Shown here piece by piece: positions 1-8,426 of a stretch of DNA of 64,000 nt. Positions within the stretch are counted from its first letter, which is position 1, and each line of letters opens with the position of its first letter. The translations under genes and the position numbers were made by a program. This DNA is from Bin87 sp965220505 (GTDB taxonomy: Bacteria > Chloroflexota > Dehalococcoidia > Lucifugimonadales > UBA3495). The stretch lies in the NCBI GenBank assembly GCA_965220505.1, contig CBDCQE010000003.1, positions 124,001-188,000 of the forward strand. The letters run 5' to 3'. The notes below the pieces were generated by a model. It had not been told where the DNA came from. It ran no database searches and worked only from the letters and a program-made list of their open reading frames with translations.

Positions 1-444
1 ATCGGCGGCCATTATACTTGACGCTGCCGGCCGCCAATAGTGCGACGAAAGTGGTAGTTGAGCCGGTGACAAGAAGCCCGGGCCTCTTCCGATGAGAGTT
101 GGCCACTCTCGCAAAAATCGGATAGCCGGCTCACTTTTACGCCTCAATAGTAGGCAATCGTACCATCCCGGAAAACTTCGAACTCCGACGCTATCTTGTC
201 CTCAATCAGGGCATAAAGCGCGGACATCGGTACGCTCCCATGTTGCCTATCGATTGACCACCCCGCCCCGCTGTGGTTCAATCGAGGCGCGACAGTTCCC
301 TAGCGCCCTCCCCAAGCATCCGTGTCTGGGAGCGCGGAATCCATTTGACGCAATCGAGGCTTTATGCCTCCTTGCGGGATTTCGCGCTTGGGACTTGGGA
401 GCTGTCGCGAGTAACCTCGACCAGCGTCCGCAAGGGGGTTCCCA
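1..444. other. Non-coding or unresolved left edge
   Basis: No convincing gene is visible in the first 444 bases. The open frames here overlap one another in several phases, lack a good ribosome site and have no recognisable protein family. The stretch ends in a purine-rich AAGGGGG ribosome-binding site just before the exported protein that starts at 445. The far left edge may hold the tail of a gene lying outside the window, but nothing shows this. Confidence 0.4.
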
Positions 445-1491
445 ATGCCATCAGCCACTAAACGGCTGCTTGCTCCCGCCGTTATTTTCGCACTACTGGT
501 CGCTGTCATAGCGACCGGTGGACTGATCCTTTCCGGCGTCGTCCTCGCCCAGCAGGGCAACGTTGCTCCCGTCACCAACATCATAGTTTGCAGTGGCCCC
601 AACGCCGGCGAAGTTATTGTTTCGTGGGATGCCATACCCTCTGCGACGCACTATCGCATTGGATACGTCAATATGGTGAAGGATTACCCCCTGGCCAAGG
701 CCAGCGCCACCGGCGAGTGGATTGAAGCTTTCATTTACGTTGACGTGAACGCGTGGAACATCCCATCAACTGGTGGACGAGATCAGTACACCCTTCGCCG
801 TCTGGTCCAAGGCGACCGCCACGCTTTCACCGTGCTGACCAGTGATGACGTGGTCAACACTCGGGAAACCATCAGCGGCGCGTACTCTTGGCCGCAGAAC
901 CCTCGCTGGGCATTTCACACGGTTACGAACCCGAACCCCGATTGCACCGCCGCCGCGCCTCCCATCCGCAGGCCAACCCCGACTGCAGCAGCGGCAACGC
1001 CAACACCGACGCCAACTCCAACCATGACACTAACCCGGACACCCACGCTAACCCCGTCCCCGACGCCAAGTCCCACCAAATCCCCAACACAGATACCTAC
1101 ACCGACGCCGACTGCAACACCAATTCCCACACCGACACCGGAACCAAAGGGGTTCAATATAACAATCACCGAGTGCGCCTCAGGTCGTCAGATCTCCAGT
1201 ACCGCTACTGAAATCATAATCCGCGGCAACCTTCATGCCCTGCGGACTGTCCGCGATGTGGTGGTCTATGGATCGATCAACGAACGGAATTTGCCAGAAA
1301 CCGATAGTCCCATAGAGCGGGTTATTCTCAACAGGGGTTTTGACGAAATAGGGAACATGGCGACGGGCGAGAGCCGTCCCTTCGACGTGTCGTACATCCA
1401 CAACGGTACCATTTCAGGCAGCCATTGCCACGTCGTTGTGCTTTACAAAGTGTCGAATACCAATACCAGGAGCGACTACAGTTCGCGGTAA
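445..1491 (+). CDS. Exported protein with FN3-like domain and Pro/Thr linker
   Basis: A 348-residue protein with an N-terminal hydrophobic signal segment at about residues 8-35, ending in a VLAQQ cleavage-like site. Residues 40-165 look like a fibronectin-III-type beta sandwich (an IVSWDAIPSATHYRI strand pattern is typical). Residues 172-235 are a low-complexity Pro/Thr linker of the kind common in Chloroflexota surface proteins, and a C-terminal domain of about 110 residues has no family I recognise. The ATG follows AAGGGGG. It is presumably secreted or anchored outside the cell, with the linker acting as a stalk. Function unknown. A second linker protein lies at 6859, on the other side of the RNA repair genes. 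Confidence 0.75.
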   Translation: MPSATKRLLAPAVIFALLVAVIATGGLILSGVVLAQQGNVAPVTNIIVCSGPNAGEVIVSWDAIPSATHYRIGYVNMVKDYPLAKASATGEWIEAFIYVDVNAWNIPSTGGRDQYTLRRLVQGDRHAFTVLTSDDVVNTRETISGAYSWPQNPRWAFHTVTNPNPDCTAAAPPIRRPTPTAAAATPTPTPTPTMTLTRTPTLTPSPTPSPTKSPTQIPTPTPTATPIPTPTPEPKGFNITITECASGRQISSTATEIIIRGNLHALRTVRDVVVYGSINERNLPETDSPIERVILNRGFDEIGNMATGESRPFDVSYIHNGTISGSHCHVVVLYKVSNTNTRSDYSSR

Positions 1492-1554
1492 AACCTGCTG
1501 ACCCACCACCCATCCAGCGCAAGGAGGTGCGCCATGACTTGATGACAAAGGGAA

Positions 1555-1588
1555 ACCCCCACCGGAGCGCATTCCGGCAGGGGCTTTT
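1555..1588 (+). terminator. Putative hairpin terminator after the exported protein
   Basis: A C-rich arm (ccccaccgga) pairs imperfectly with tccggcagggg around a short gcgcat loop and is followed by CTTTT. It sits about 65 bases after the stop of the exported protein, which fits intrinsic termination. Confidence 0.4.
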
Positions 1589-1675
1589 ACGAGGAGTGGG
1601 GATGACACGCTCCACGCTCTCAGCTAATCATCCAGAAAATTCTCTGTCAATTTGCACAAGTTTTACGAGGAAAAC

Positions 1676-1993
1676 ATGACACCAACAGGAATGAAGATTG
1701 CTGAATACATCTGAGAGGTCGAAAGACTTGCTCTCTACTCCGAAATTAGCCGATTGTTAGGGATGCCGACCAACTGGTTGGACGCTCAACTCACGCGTCT
1801 GGGCAAGGATTGCCAGCATGAGGGCATCGCACGGTTGGACGCGATGGTAGTCCGCGATGGCGATAGATTGCCAGGACCGGGGTTCCGTGGGGATAGGGTG
1901 CAGATCACGGAAGAGGAGCACGCTGTCTATGTGAATGCGGTCGAAGCCTTCGGATGGGGTTGTCTCCGGGCGCACCTCACTGGGCGTGGATAG
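1676..1993 (+). pseudogene. Small unknown gene broken by an in-frame TGA
   Basis: An ATG at 1676, preceded by TACGAGGA, opens a frame that reads 12 codons, hits TGA at 1712-1714, then continues open to 1993. The joined product is about 105 residues with a helical N-terminus (EVERLALYSEISRLLGMP) and a segment RLDAMVVRDGDRLPGPGF. That segment resembles a recurrent pattern ('ALVVNxxTGxPGxGF') I associate with small proteins or domains of nuclease and regulator type; this is recall, not a search result. The codon before GAG would be TGG or CGA in an intact copy. I read it as a nonsense-mutated gene; a shorter product starting at 1754 is possible. Confidence 0.45.
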
Positions 1994-2158
1994 CCATCAA
2001 ACATCAGGCATGACCAGAGCCCACCCCGAGGATTTCGAGGTGAGCTTCTCTATTTGATCATGCCCAGGGCCGAGCGTGAATGCGTCTAAAGCTTACCCCA
2101 TTCATGGGGGGCTACGCTGCCTAATAGGCCCCGCCCGGTCGTAGGAAATGCCTTGCCG

Positions 2159-4735
2159 TCACAGCCGTGGGTCAACCGGTTCGCTTTCCAAGGCGAGCAC
2201 TGCGAATGCGCACTCGTGGACGCGGTAGAGCGGCTCTCGGTCGACGAAACGCTGCAAGCCTTCCAACCCCAGCGCAAACTCCCGCAGGGCGAGGGACCGC
2301 TTGGTTGAGAGGCTGCGATTGCGCAGCCGTTCTAGGTTGCCCGGCAAGGTGTACTCAGGACCGTAGATGATGCGCAGGTATTCACTGCCTCGGCACTTCA
2401 CGGCGGGCTGCACCAGGCCGCGCTTGCCGTTGGCAATGAAATTCGTGGGTTTGACCACCATGCCTTCCCCACCTACGCCGGTTAATTCGTCCCACCAGCG
2501 GACGGCGTCATCCTCATCGCCAGTGCCCAAGTTCACGACCCGATAACCGGTTGCCCTGAACAGACTGGGGTCAGATCGCTGGAGGCGTTCGGCCATACCC
2601 ATGTGCCAGAGGTGGTCCTTGTCGGAGTGGACCGTTCCCTCACTGGCCAGCAGGTGGAATGGTGCGAGCTTGACGTCATCCAGGGAAGTCACGGGCCAGC
2701 AATATCCGGCGTAGGCATCACGATAGAGCTGCGCCATGCGGAGCCGTTCATCGACCGATGCGAGGGTCGCGCCGGCGTCGACGCCTCGCGCCGTCGACTG
2801 CCGCAGCAGCGCTTGCGCCGCCGATAAGCCGGCACGGGCCGATGCGCCCACGGCCGCGTATTGCCCGCGCAGCAATTCCTGGGCCTTCATGGACCACGGC
2901 ATCAGTTCGCAGTCCAACACCGCCCAGTCGGTCTCCAAATCATCCCAAAGGCCAGATTGGGCGCAGGCCAAGCGAACCCGCTCCAGAAACTGCGCTTCGA
3001 GCACGGGGTCTTCAAAGAACTTGCGTCCGGTTCGCGTATAGCAGGCGCCGGCGCTTTCGCTGGCGATGCCGAAACGCCGCTCGGCGGCATCAGCATCGCG
3101 GCCCACCACCACGACGGCGCGCGACCCCATGTGCTTCTCCTCGCAGATCACGCTGGAGACGCCATTGCTGCGGTAGTAGTCGAAAACTTCGGCGGGGTGC
3201 TCCAGCAGGCCGGGCAGTCCGGAGGTTGCGCACGGTGATATGGTGGGCGGAAGATACACCAGCCACCTTGGGTCCAGGGCGAACCGGCTCATCACCTCCA
3301 GGGCCGCCGACGCATGTTCCTCCCGGACGGTTACGTTGCCGCGCAGCCGGGTTGCCACCACGCGTTTTCCCATGACGTCGTCGATGTCCAGCAGGTTGGC
3401 GGCCCGGTCAGGCGTGGCCGTGGCCCGGCCGGCATCCCCGGCATCGCTGCCCAGGGGTCGCACCGGTTCGTAGTAAACCCGCGCCGCGGGCACCGACACC
3501 AGCTCGTTTTCGGGGTAACGCAACGCGGTGAGCCTACCGCCGAAGACACATCCCGTGTCAACGTTGATGGTGCGGTTGAGCCAGGCAGGTTCCGTGACCG
3601 GGGTGTGACCGTAGACGACGGTCGCTTGTCCCCGATAGCCGGCGGCCCAGTCGGCTCGGACGGGCAGGCCCCATTCGTCCGTTTCTCCGGTGGTTTCACC
3701 GTAAAGGCAGAAGTCCCGGACCCGCGCGGAGGCCCGCCCCTGGTACTCCTCCTTCATTCCGGCGTGGGACACCACGAGATTGCCGCCGTCCAGCACGTAA
3801 TGGCTGATCAGGCCGTCCATGAATTTGGCGGCCTCGTCCCGAAATTCCGGCGGTTCCAGATCCAACTGCGCCAGCGACTCCGCCAACCCATGGGACACCT
3901 GAACGTTTCGCCCCTTCAGCTTGCGGACGAGCTTGGATTCGTGGTTGCCGGCGACGCACAATGCCGTGCCATCCGCCACCATGGACATCACCAGTTTCAG
4001 CACGCTGGCGACACCGGGGCCACGATCCACCAAGTCGCCGACGAAGACGGCTTTGCGTCCGTCCGGGTGGGACACCGAAAACCAGGACCCCTCAGAGCCA
4101 CCGAGGCCGGTGGGAGCGATACAGTAATCCAGTTGCTCCAGCAGCGCCACCAGTTCGTCGAAGCACCCGTGTACGTCGCCGATGATGTCGAAGGGACCCG
4201 TCTCGTGCTGGCGGTTGGTCCATGACGGCACACGTTGGATGCTGGCCGCCTCCACGTCTTCGGGGGTATCGAGCACGTAGATGTAGCGGAACCCCTCGCG
4301 TCGCAGCCCCCTTATGGACCGGCGCAACTGCTGGACCTGCCGGCGCACGACGTGATCGCCAAAGTTCCGGTCGTCGCGTTTCCGGTTGCGGGCCAGGCAA
4401 ACCGCCTCCGGCATGTTCAACACGATGGCTACCGGCAGACAGTCGTGCTCCCGGGCCAGTTCGACCAGCGATTTGCGAGCCTGGGGCTGCACGCTGGTGG
4501 CATCGATTACCGTGAGGCGTCCGGCCCGCAGGCGGGTGGCAGCGATGTAGTTGAGCAGGGCAAAGGCATCGGGAGTGGCCGTCTGGTCGTTGGCGTCGTC
4601 GGACACCATGGCGCGGCAGGCATCGGATGACACCACCTCGGTGGACTTGAAATGCCGGGCCGCAAAGGTGGACTTTCCGGAGCCCGAAGGCCCGATCAGC
4701 GCCACCAGGGACAGTTCCGGGATCTCCAGATTCAT
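2159..4735 (-). CDS. pnkp: Polynucleotide kinase-phosphatase-ligase Pnkp
   Basis: The 858-residue end-healing and sealing enzyme of the bacterial Pnkp-Hen1 RNA repair system. Three modules are visible. The N-terminal 5'-kinase has P-loop GPSGSGKS at residues 15-22. The central metallophosphatase has GDVHG near 186-190, GDLVDRG near 233-239 and GNHE near 263-266. The C-terminal ligase-like adenylyltransferase has its nucleotidyl lysine in EEKHMGSRAV near residue 534. Length matches the family (about 850). In characterised homologues Pnkp repairs cleaved tRNA and needs Hen1 for ligase activity. The gene starts inside the stop of the upstream hen1 (ATGA overlap), so the two are co-transcribed and probably translationally coupled. 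Confidence 0.95.
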   Translation of the reverse strand: MNLEIPELSLVALIGPSGSGKSTFAARHFKSTEVVSSDACRAMVSDDANDQTATPDAFALLNYIAATRLRAGRLTVIDATSVQPQARKSLVELAREHDCLPVAIVLNMPEAVCLARNRKRDDRNFGDHVVRRQVQQLRRSIRGLRREGFRYIYVLDTPEDVEAASIQRVPSWTNRQHETGPFDIIGDVHGCFDELVALLEQLDYCIAPTGLGGSEGSWFSVSHPDGRKAVFVGDLVDRGPGVASVLKLVMSMVADGTALCVAGNHESKLVRKLKGRNVQVSHGLAESLAQLDLEPPEFRDEAAKFMDGLISHYVLDGGNLVVSHAGMKEEYQGRASARVRDFCLYGETTGETDEWGLPVRADWAAGYRGQATVVYGHTPVTEPAWLNRTINVDTGCVFGGRLTALRYPENELVSVPAARVYYEPVRPLGSDAGDAGRATATPDRAANLLDIDDVMGKRVVATRLRGNVTVREEHASAALEVMSRFALDPRWLVYLPPTISPCATSGLPGLLEHPAEVFDYYRSNGVSSVICEEKHMGSRAVVVVGRDADAAERRFGIASESAGACYTRTGRKFFEDPVLEAQFLERVRLACAQSGLWDDLETDWAVLDCELMPWSMKAQELLRGQYAAVGASARAGLSAAQALLRQSTARGVDAGATLASVDERLRMAQLYRDAYAGYCWPVTSLDDVKLAPFHLLASEGTVHSDKDHLWHMGMAERLQRSDPSLFRATGYRVVNLGTGDEDDAVRWWDELTGVGGEGMVVKPTNFIANGKRGLVQPAVKCRGSEYLRIIYGPEYTLPGNLERLRNRSLSTKRSLALREFALGLEGLQRFVDREPLYRVHECAFAVLALESEPVDPRL

Positions 4736-6132
4736 CGGGTGAAGACCCCCATCTGGGTCGGCGTGCCGTGGGTGGGATGCTCGGAGCCGATGTCATGGAA
4801 ACGTACTTCGTATCCCCGGCGGTTGGCGACGCCGCAAGCCCAGTCCTGGAACTCCGCCCGGGTCCACTCGAAGCGGTGGTCCCGGTGCCGGAACTGGCCG
4901 GGCGGCAGGTTTTCAAACAACGCGTTGTACTCGGAGTTGGGCGTGGTGATGATCACCGCGCCGGGTCGCGCCGCGCCGAACAAGACCGCCTCCAATGCCT
5001 CCAGCCGGGCCGGGTCGATATGCTCGATAACCTCCATGGCTACCGCGGCGTCGTATCCGGCCAACCGCCGGTCTCGATAGGTGAGGGACCCGTGGAGGAG
5101 CGTCACCCTCTCCCTCTGCGCGGCGGGCAGGGTGTCCAGACGCAGGCGGGCGCGGGCCGTTTCCAGGGCGCGGTGCGACACGTCCATGCCGGTTATGGAG
5201 CGGAAGGCGGGTTCCCTTAACAACTCTCGCAACAGGTTGCCCTCACCGCAGCCCAGATCCAGTACCGTGGTGGCGCCGGCCTCGCGCAGGGCAGCCAGCA
5301 CTGCCTGGATACGCTGCTCCCCCAGCCGAAGTGGGTTTTCGAGCCGCTCTTCATCATGTTGGTAGCGTTCGGTGGCGTCGTCGGGATCGGCTGTTCCGTC
5401 TTCCGACAGTTGGGCCAGCGCCTGGCGCACCAGGCCCCGCTGGCGCTTGAGGTACCTCGCGGAGATCAATTCCTGGTGCGGATGATTGCCCAGCCATCCC
5501 GCGCCGAACCGCAGTAACTTATCCACCTCGTCATCTCCCACCCAGTAGTGCTTGGCGTCATCAAGCACCGGCAGCAGCACATACAGGTGCGCCAGCAGAT
5601 CCTGCAGCCTCACCTCCGCCGTGAGACGCACGCTGAAACACGGGCTGTCTCCCCACTCTGGAAAGCCCGCATCCAGGGCGTGCCCCTGGATATCAACGGC
5701 GTAGCCCAACGGTTCGAACAACCGGCGTATGAGTTGCGGACCCTCCCGGGACGGCAGCGTGGGCAGCCGGGCTTCCAATGGGATCGCGCGTTGCGCCAAC
5801 TCCGGCCGTTCCCTGCTGTTGCCGGCCAGCGCGCTGTTGAACACCGAGGCGATTGCCACGCTGAGGTGCGACGAGGCGACGTACGGACGGTCGTTGACGT
5901 ACGGCTGAAGCCAGCCGGCGGCGTCGGACGCACCGGTTTTGGGACGCGTCAAACCCACCGGGTCGATGTCCAGCAGCAGGGCAGCGGTGCAGCGCTCCGC
6001 CTCCGCCACAGGATAGAACACGTCGGCCCTCCCGAAGGGCAGCCGAAACGACTGAAACCGCCCCGGGTTCTTGTGCAACAGATATCCGAGGTCAGTCGCG
6101 GGCCGATGCGTGGTGGAAACGGTGAGCAGCAT
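4732..6132 (-). CDS. hen1: 3'-terminal RNA ribose 2'-O-methyltransferase Hen1
   Basis: Partner of Pnkp: it methylates the 2'-OH at the 3' end of the broken RNA before ligation, which in known systems protects the repaired RNA from being cut again at the same place. The start is placed at the ATG at 6132 (MLLTVSTTHRPATDLGYLL), the conserved N-terminus of bacterial Hen1, rather than 11 codons upstream. The 466-residue protein has the N-terminal ligase-activating domain, then a SAM-binding VLDLGCGEGNLL motif and the EVIEH motif followed by a RHRDHRFEWTR segment, which carry the metal-binding Glu/His residues of Hen1. Its TGA stop overlaps the pnkp start by 4 bases. Confidence 0.95.
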   Translation of the reverse strand: MLLTVSTTHRPATDLGYLLHKNPGRFQSFRLPFGRADVFYPVAEAERCTAALLLDIDPVGLTRPKTGASDAAGWLQPYVNDRPYVASSHLSVAIASVFNSALAGNSRERPELAQRAIPLEARLPTLPSREGPQLIRRLFEPLGYAVDIQGHALDAGFPEWGDSPCFSVRLTAEVRLQDLLAHLYVLLPVLDDAKHYWVGDDEVDKLLRFGAGWLGNHPHQELISARYLKRQRGLVRQALAQLSEDGTADPDDATERYQHDEERLENPLRLGEQRIQAVLAALREAGATTVLDLGCGEGNLLRELLREPAFRSITGMDVSHRALETARARLRLDTLPAAQRERVTLLHGSLTYRDRRLAGYDAAVAMEVIEHIDPARLEALEAVLFGAARPGAVIITTPNSEYNALFENLPPGQFRHRDHRFEWTRAEFQDWACGVANRRGYEVRFHDIGSEHPTHGTPTQMGVFTR

Positions 6133-6217
6133 ATCTTCAATGGTACGGCAGGGCGCGACCGGCACACAAGGCAGTGAGCCCGCAAACCGGCATCAGCATC
6201 TTGGCGCGCCGGGACTG

Positions 6218-6637
6218 CTACGGAACGGTCAGAGCATCCGGGCCGAGTCCGAGCACCAGGACATGAAAATCCGGCGCTGACATTATCGATTCGTGCGTGA
6301 TGCCGCCAAAGGGTTCGATACCGAACCTGCCCAGGTACTCGGCCCGCGCGTCCGCGTCCAAACCCAGAGCGCAGGCATACGCAACCTCTAGACCCGCGTG
6401 TGCGGGGGCGTCAGCGATTTCATTGTCCCCGCATAAAGATTGGCGCAGCGGAGAAACGCCGTCGTTGCTGGTACTCGTGGGAGAAGCAATTTCTGGATAG
6501 TCCGCTCTATTGGCTGCTTTATGGTCATGCGCCCTCCGTCTCTGGCTATCGATCGCTACCGGAGATCGCACACCCACACGCACGAGGGCCGTCAATACAT
6601 AGGCATATTCTAGCAAATCAACGGGGTTTGGCCGCAC
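6218..6637 (-). CDS. Doubtful hypothetical protein
   Basis: An open frame of 139 codons upstream of hen1 on the same strand. The product has no family I recognise, no obvious signal or membrane segment and an uneven composition. The C-terminal half (residues 70-139) looks more protein-like than the N-terminal half. No clear ribosome site was found at its start. It could be a small real gene, a decayed gene or chance. Confidence 0.25.
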   Translation of the reverse strand: MRPNPVDLLEYAYVLTALVRVGVRSPVAIDSQRRRAHDHKAANRADYPEIASPTSTSNDGVSPLRQSLCGDNEIADAPAHAGLEVAYACALGLDADARAEYLGRFGIEPFGGITHESIMSAPDFHVLVLGLGPDALTVP

Positions 6638-6858
6638 CGGCGATCCTTAGATTTCCTCGATGCCAGCGGCGTGATAAAATCGCGCCCGCAACAGTAACCG
6701 GGACCTGCTCTGGGTTCCCTTGGGAATTCTCTCCCCGACGCGTGGTCGCACACGCCTAAAACGCGAGAGGCACGCCTTCGTGCCTTCCAGCGGAACGTGT
6801 CGGGTTGTCGGTTACTGTTGCGAGTGCCAATCGCCCTAACCGCTGGGAGGTGTCAGGG

Positions 6859-8100
6859 ATGCGCATGCTTCTGGTTCCTGCTCTTTTCGTTGCGCTCGCA
6901 GCTTTGGCCTGCGCTGGCAACGCTCCCACCCCGACCATCGTGCCTACGGTTGCCCCGGTGGTAGCGAGGATTACCGCTACACCGTCACCAACGCCGACTT
7001 CTGTGCCTACTGCAACGCCTACGTCCAGGCCCACGGCCACGCCCAGACCACCATTGGCAAGCATCCACCCTGATTGTCCCGATTGTCCGGTCGTTGCTCC
7101 CGGGAGTTCTCGCGCGCAAGAAGTTATGCAGGGGTTTCAGAAGCGGCGATCACCTCGTCACCACCGCGATAAATTCGTAGTCGCGGGATGTTCTCTAGGG
7201 TACTACGCCCCGGAACTCGGCGCGGTCATGGGAACACAAGGTAATGAATTCGTCATATACGGTGGTTGGCATGTTGGGGGTAGCGAGAAGGGAGAATGCT
7301 ACTCAGTAATAGCCCGCTATGATGGCTTGAAGGAAGCCTGCCGAAATCGAATTACCGACTTCGATTGCTCAGTTGGACGGGGCGAAACCATGCGGGTCCT
7401 GGCATTCAAGGCGACGGCTCCGAAAGTGGTCTTATCGTCCGCTGAATATCAGGCCATGGTTGAGCGCGCGGTAGAAACCGACTATCTGCCACGCCCCACG
7501 GCAACGCCGAGACCAACGAGCACGCCGAGACCCACTTCGACCGTCACACCCACGCCGAGGCCAACAAATACTCCCAAGCCAGCCGCCACGCGTCGGCCAA
7601 CGAATACGCCTAAGCCGAGGCCCACCCCCACTTCTACGCCTATACCAAAACCAACCGCAACACCCGCGCCCACGCCAGAGCCGATATCTCAGGATGACAT
7701 ACAGCGGAAACTCGGGTGCCGAAGTTGTGATTTCGTGGTTGTTGGCTCAACCAGTGAGGGCCTTCACGGCTACCACCAGCAATCATCTTCGTCCGGGCAT
7801 GAAAAGCCGGCTATCGTGGTTGCGTGCGATACCGGGCAGAAGTTGTCAAACGCCGACCTGTACTCCGTCGCCTACGACGGTAGTGCGACGGAGATCACTG
7901 AAAACAACGCCGTACTGTTTTGGGGGCACCAGCATTTACCAGGAGCCGGACGATGCTTTGCCGCGTTGACCAGGTTCGAGGGATTCACGGAGGTGGTGAC
8001 GCGGTATGGACGCCATCTAAATTTGGCTAGGTTCACTGTCCCCAGCAAGACCACAGAACTCACGAGGGATGAACAACGGCGGCTATTACGCGCGCGGTAA
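6859..8100 (+). CDS. Lipoprotein with duplicated domain and Pro/Thr linkers
   Basis: The start at 6859 follows GGGAGGTGTCAGGG and gives a lipoprotein signal ending in the lipobox LAALAC; the open frame itself begins 18 codons earlier. After the lipidated Cys come a Pro/Thr linker, a first domain at about residues 55-195, a longer Pro/Thr/Arg/Lys linker at about 205-285 and a second domain to the end of the 413-residue protein. The two domains look related: each begins with a C-x2-C motif (CPDC, CRSC) and 'VV' strands, and shares a GECYSVIARYDG / GRCFAALTRFEG block. The role is unknown; it is probably on the cell surface. Confidence 0.7.
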   Translation: MRMLLVPALFVALAALACAGNAPTPTIVPTVAPVVARITATPSPTPTSVPTATPTSRPTATPRPPLASIHPDCPDCPVVAPGSSRAQEVMQGFQKRRSPRHHRDKFVVAGCSLGYYAPELGAVMGTQGNEFVIYGGWHVGGSEKGECYSVIARYDGLKEACRNRITDFDCSVGRGETMRVLAFKATAPKVVLSSAEYQAMVERAVETDYLPRPTATPRPTSTPRPTSTVTPTPRPTNTPKPAATRRPTNTPKPRPTPTSTPIPKPTATPAPTPEPISQDDIQRKLGCRSCDFVVVGSTSEGLHGYHQQSSSSGHEKPAIVVACDTGQKLSNADLYSVAYDGSATEITENNAVLFWGHQHLPGAGRCFAALTRFEGFTEVVTRYGRHLNLARFTVPSKTTELTRDEQRRLLRAR

Positions 8101-8119
8101 GGCTAATCCCACGTAACGG

Positions 8120-8426
8120 ACGTGAAACAGAAATGACATATAAATCCGCATGGTTCCTGGAGCACCGCATACGTAAGGCGATGGAGACCGAGGAACCGAT
8201 GCTGAGCGGTATCATCGAAGCGGACGAGACCTATATTGGGGGCAGGAGCCGCAGTAAGCACGTACGTGGCTTAGCCCGAATCCACCGAAGGCATGGGGTT
8301 GGGCTGATTAGACGACGTATGAAAGGTGCGGGAAAGAGCCGGCATGGCTTTGATCCAGAACGGATTGGGGCCGGCGCTGAGTGTGTCGGCGGCACGCATT
8401 CATCCTTGCGGTGGATTGGGGCTTAA
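8120..8426 (+). pseudogene. IS1595-family transposase remnant
   Basis: About 40 residues (TYKSAWFLEHRIRKAM, then GIIEADETYIGG) match the beginning of the DDE catalytic core of IS1595/ISXO2-type transposases, including the first catalytic Asp in the 'VDETYIGG'-type motif. The N-terminal zinc-ribbon part is missing and the sequence after 'GGRSRSKH' no longer resembles a transposase. This is a dead fragment. It runs up to and overlaps the stop of the CoA-transferase gene on the other strand. Confidence 0.7.

Noticed and set aside
3314..4225. A 303-codon plus-strand frame inside pnkp
   Set aside because: Mirror frame of the kinase-phosphatase gene with no recognisable domain.
7490..7690. Short tandem DNA repeats (CCNACN-type)
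   Set aside because: These are the codons of the Pro/Thr-rich linker in the lipoprotein, as also at 960-1145, not an independent repeat element.
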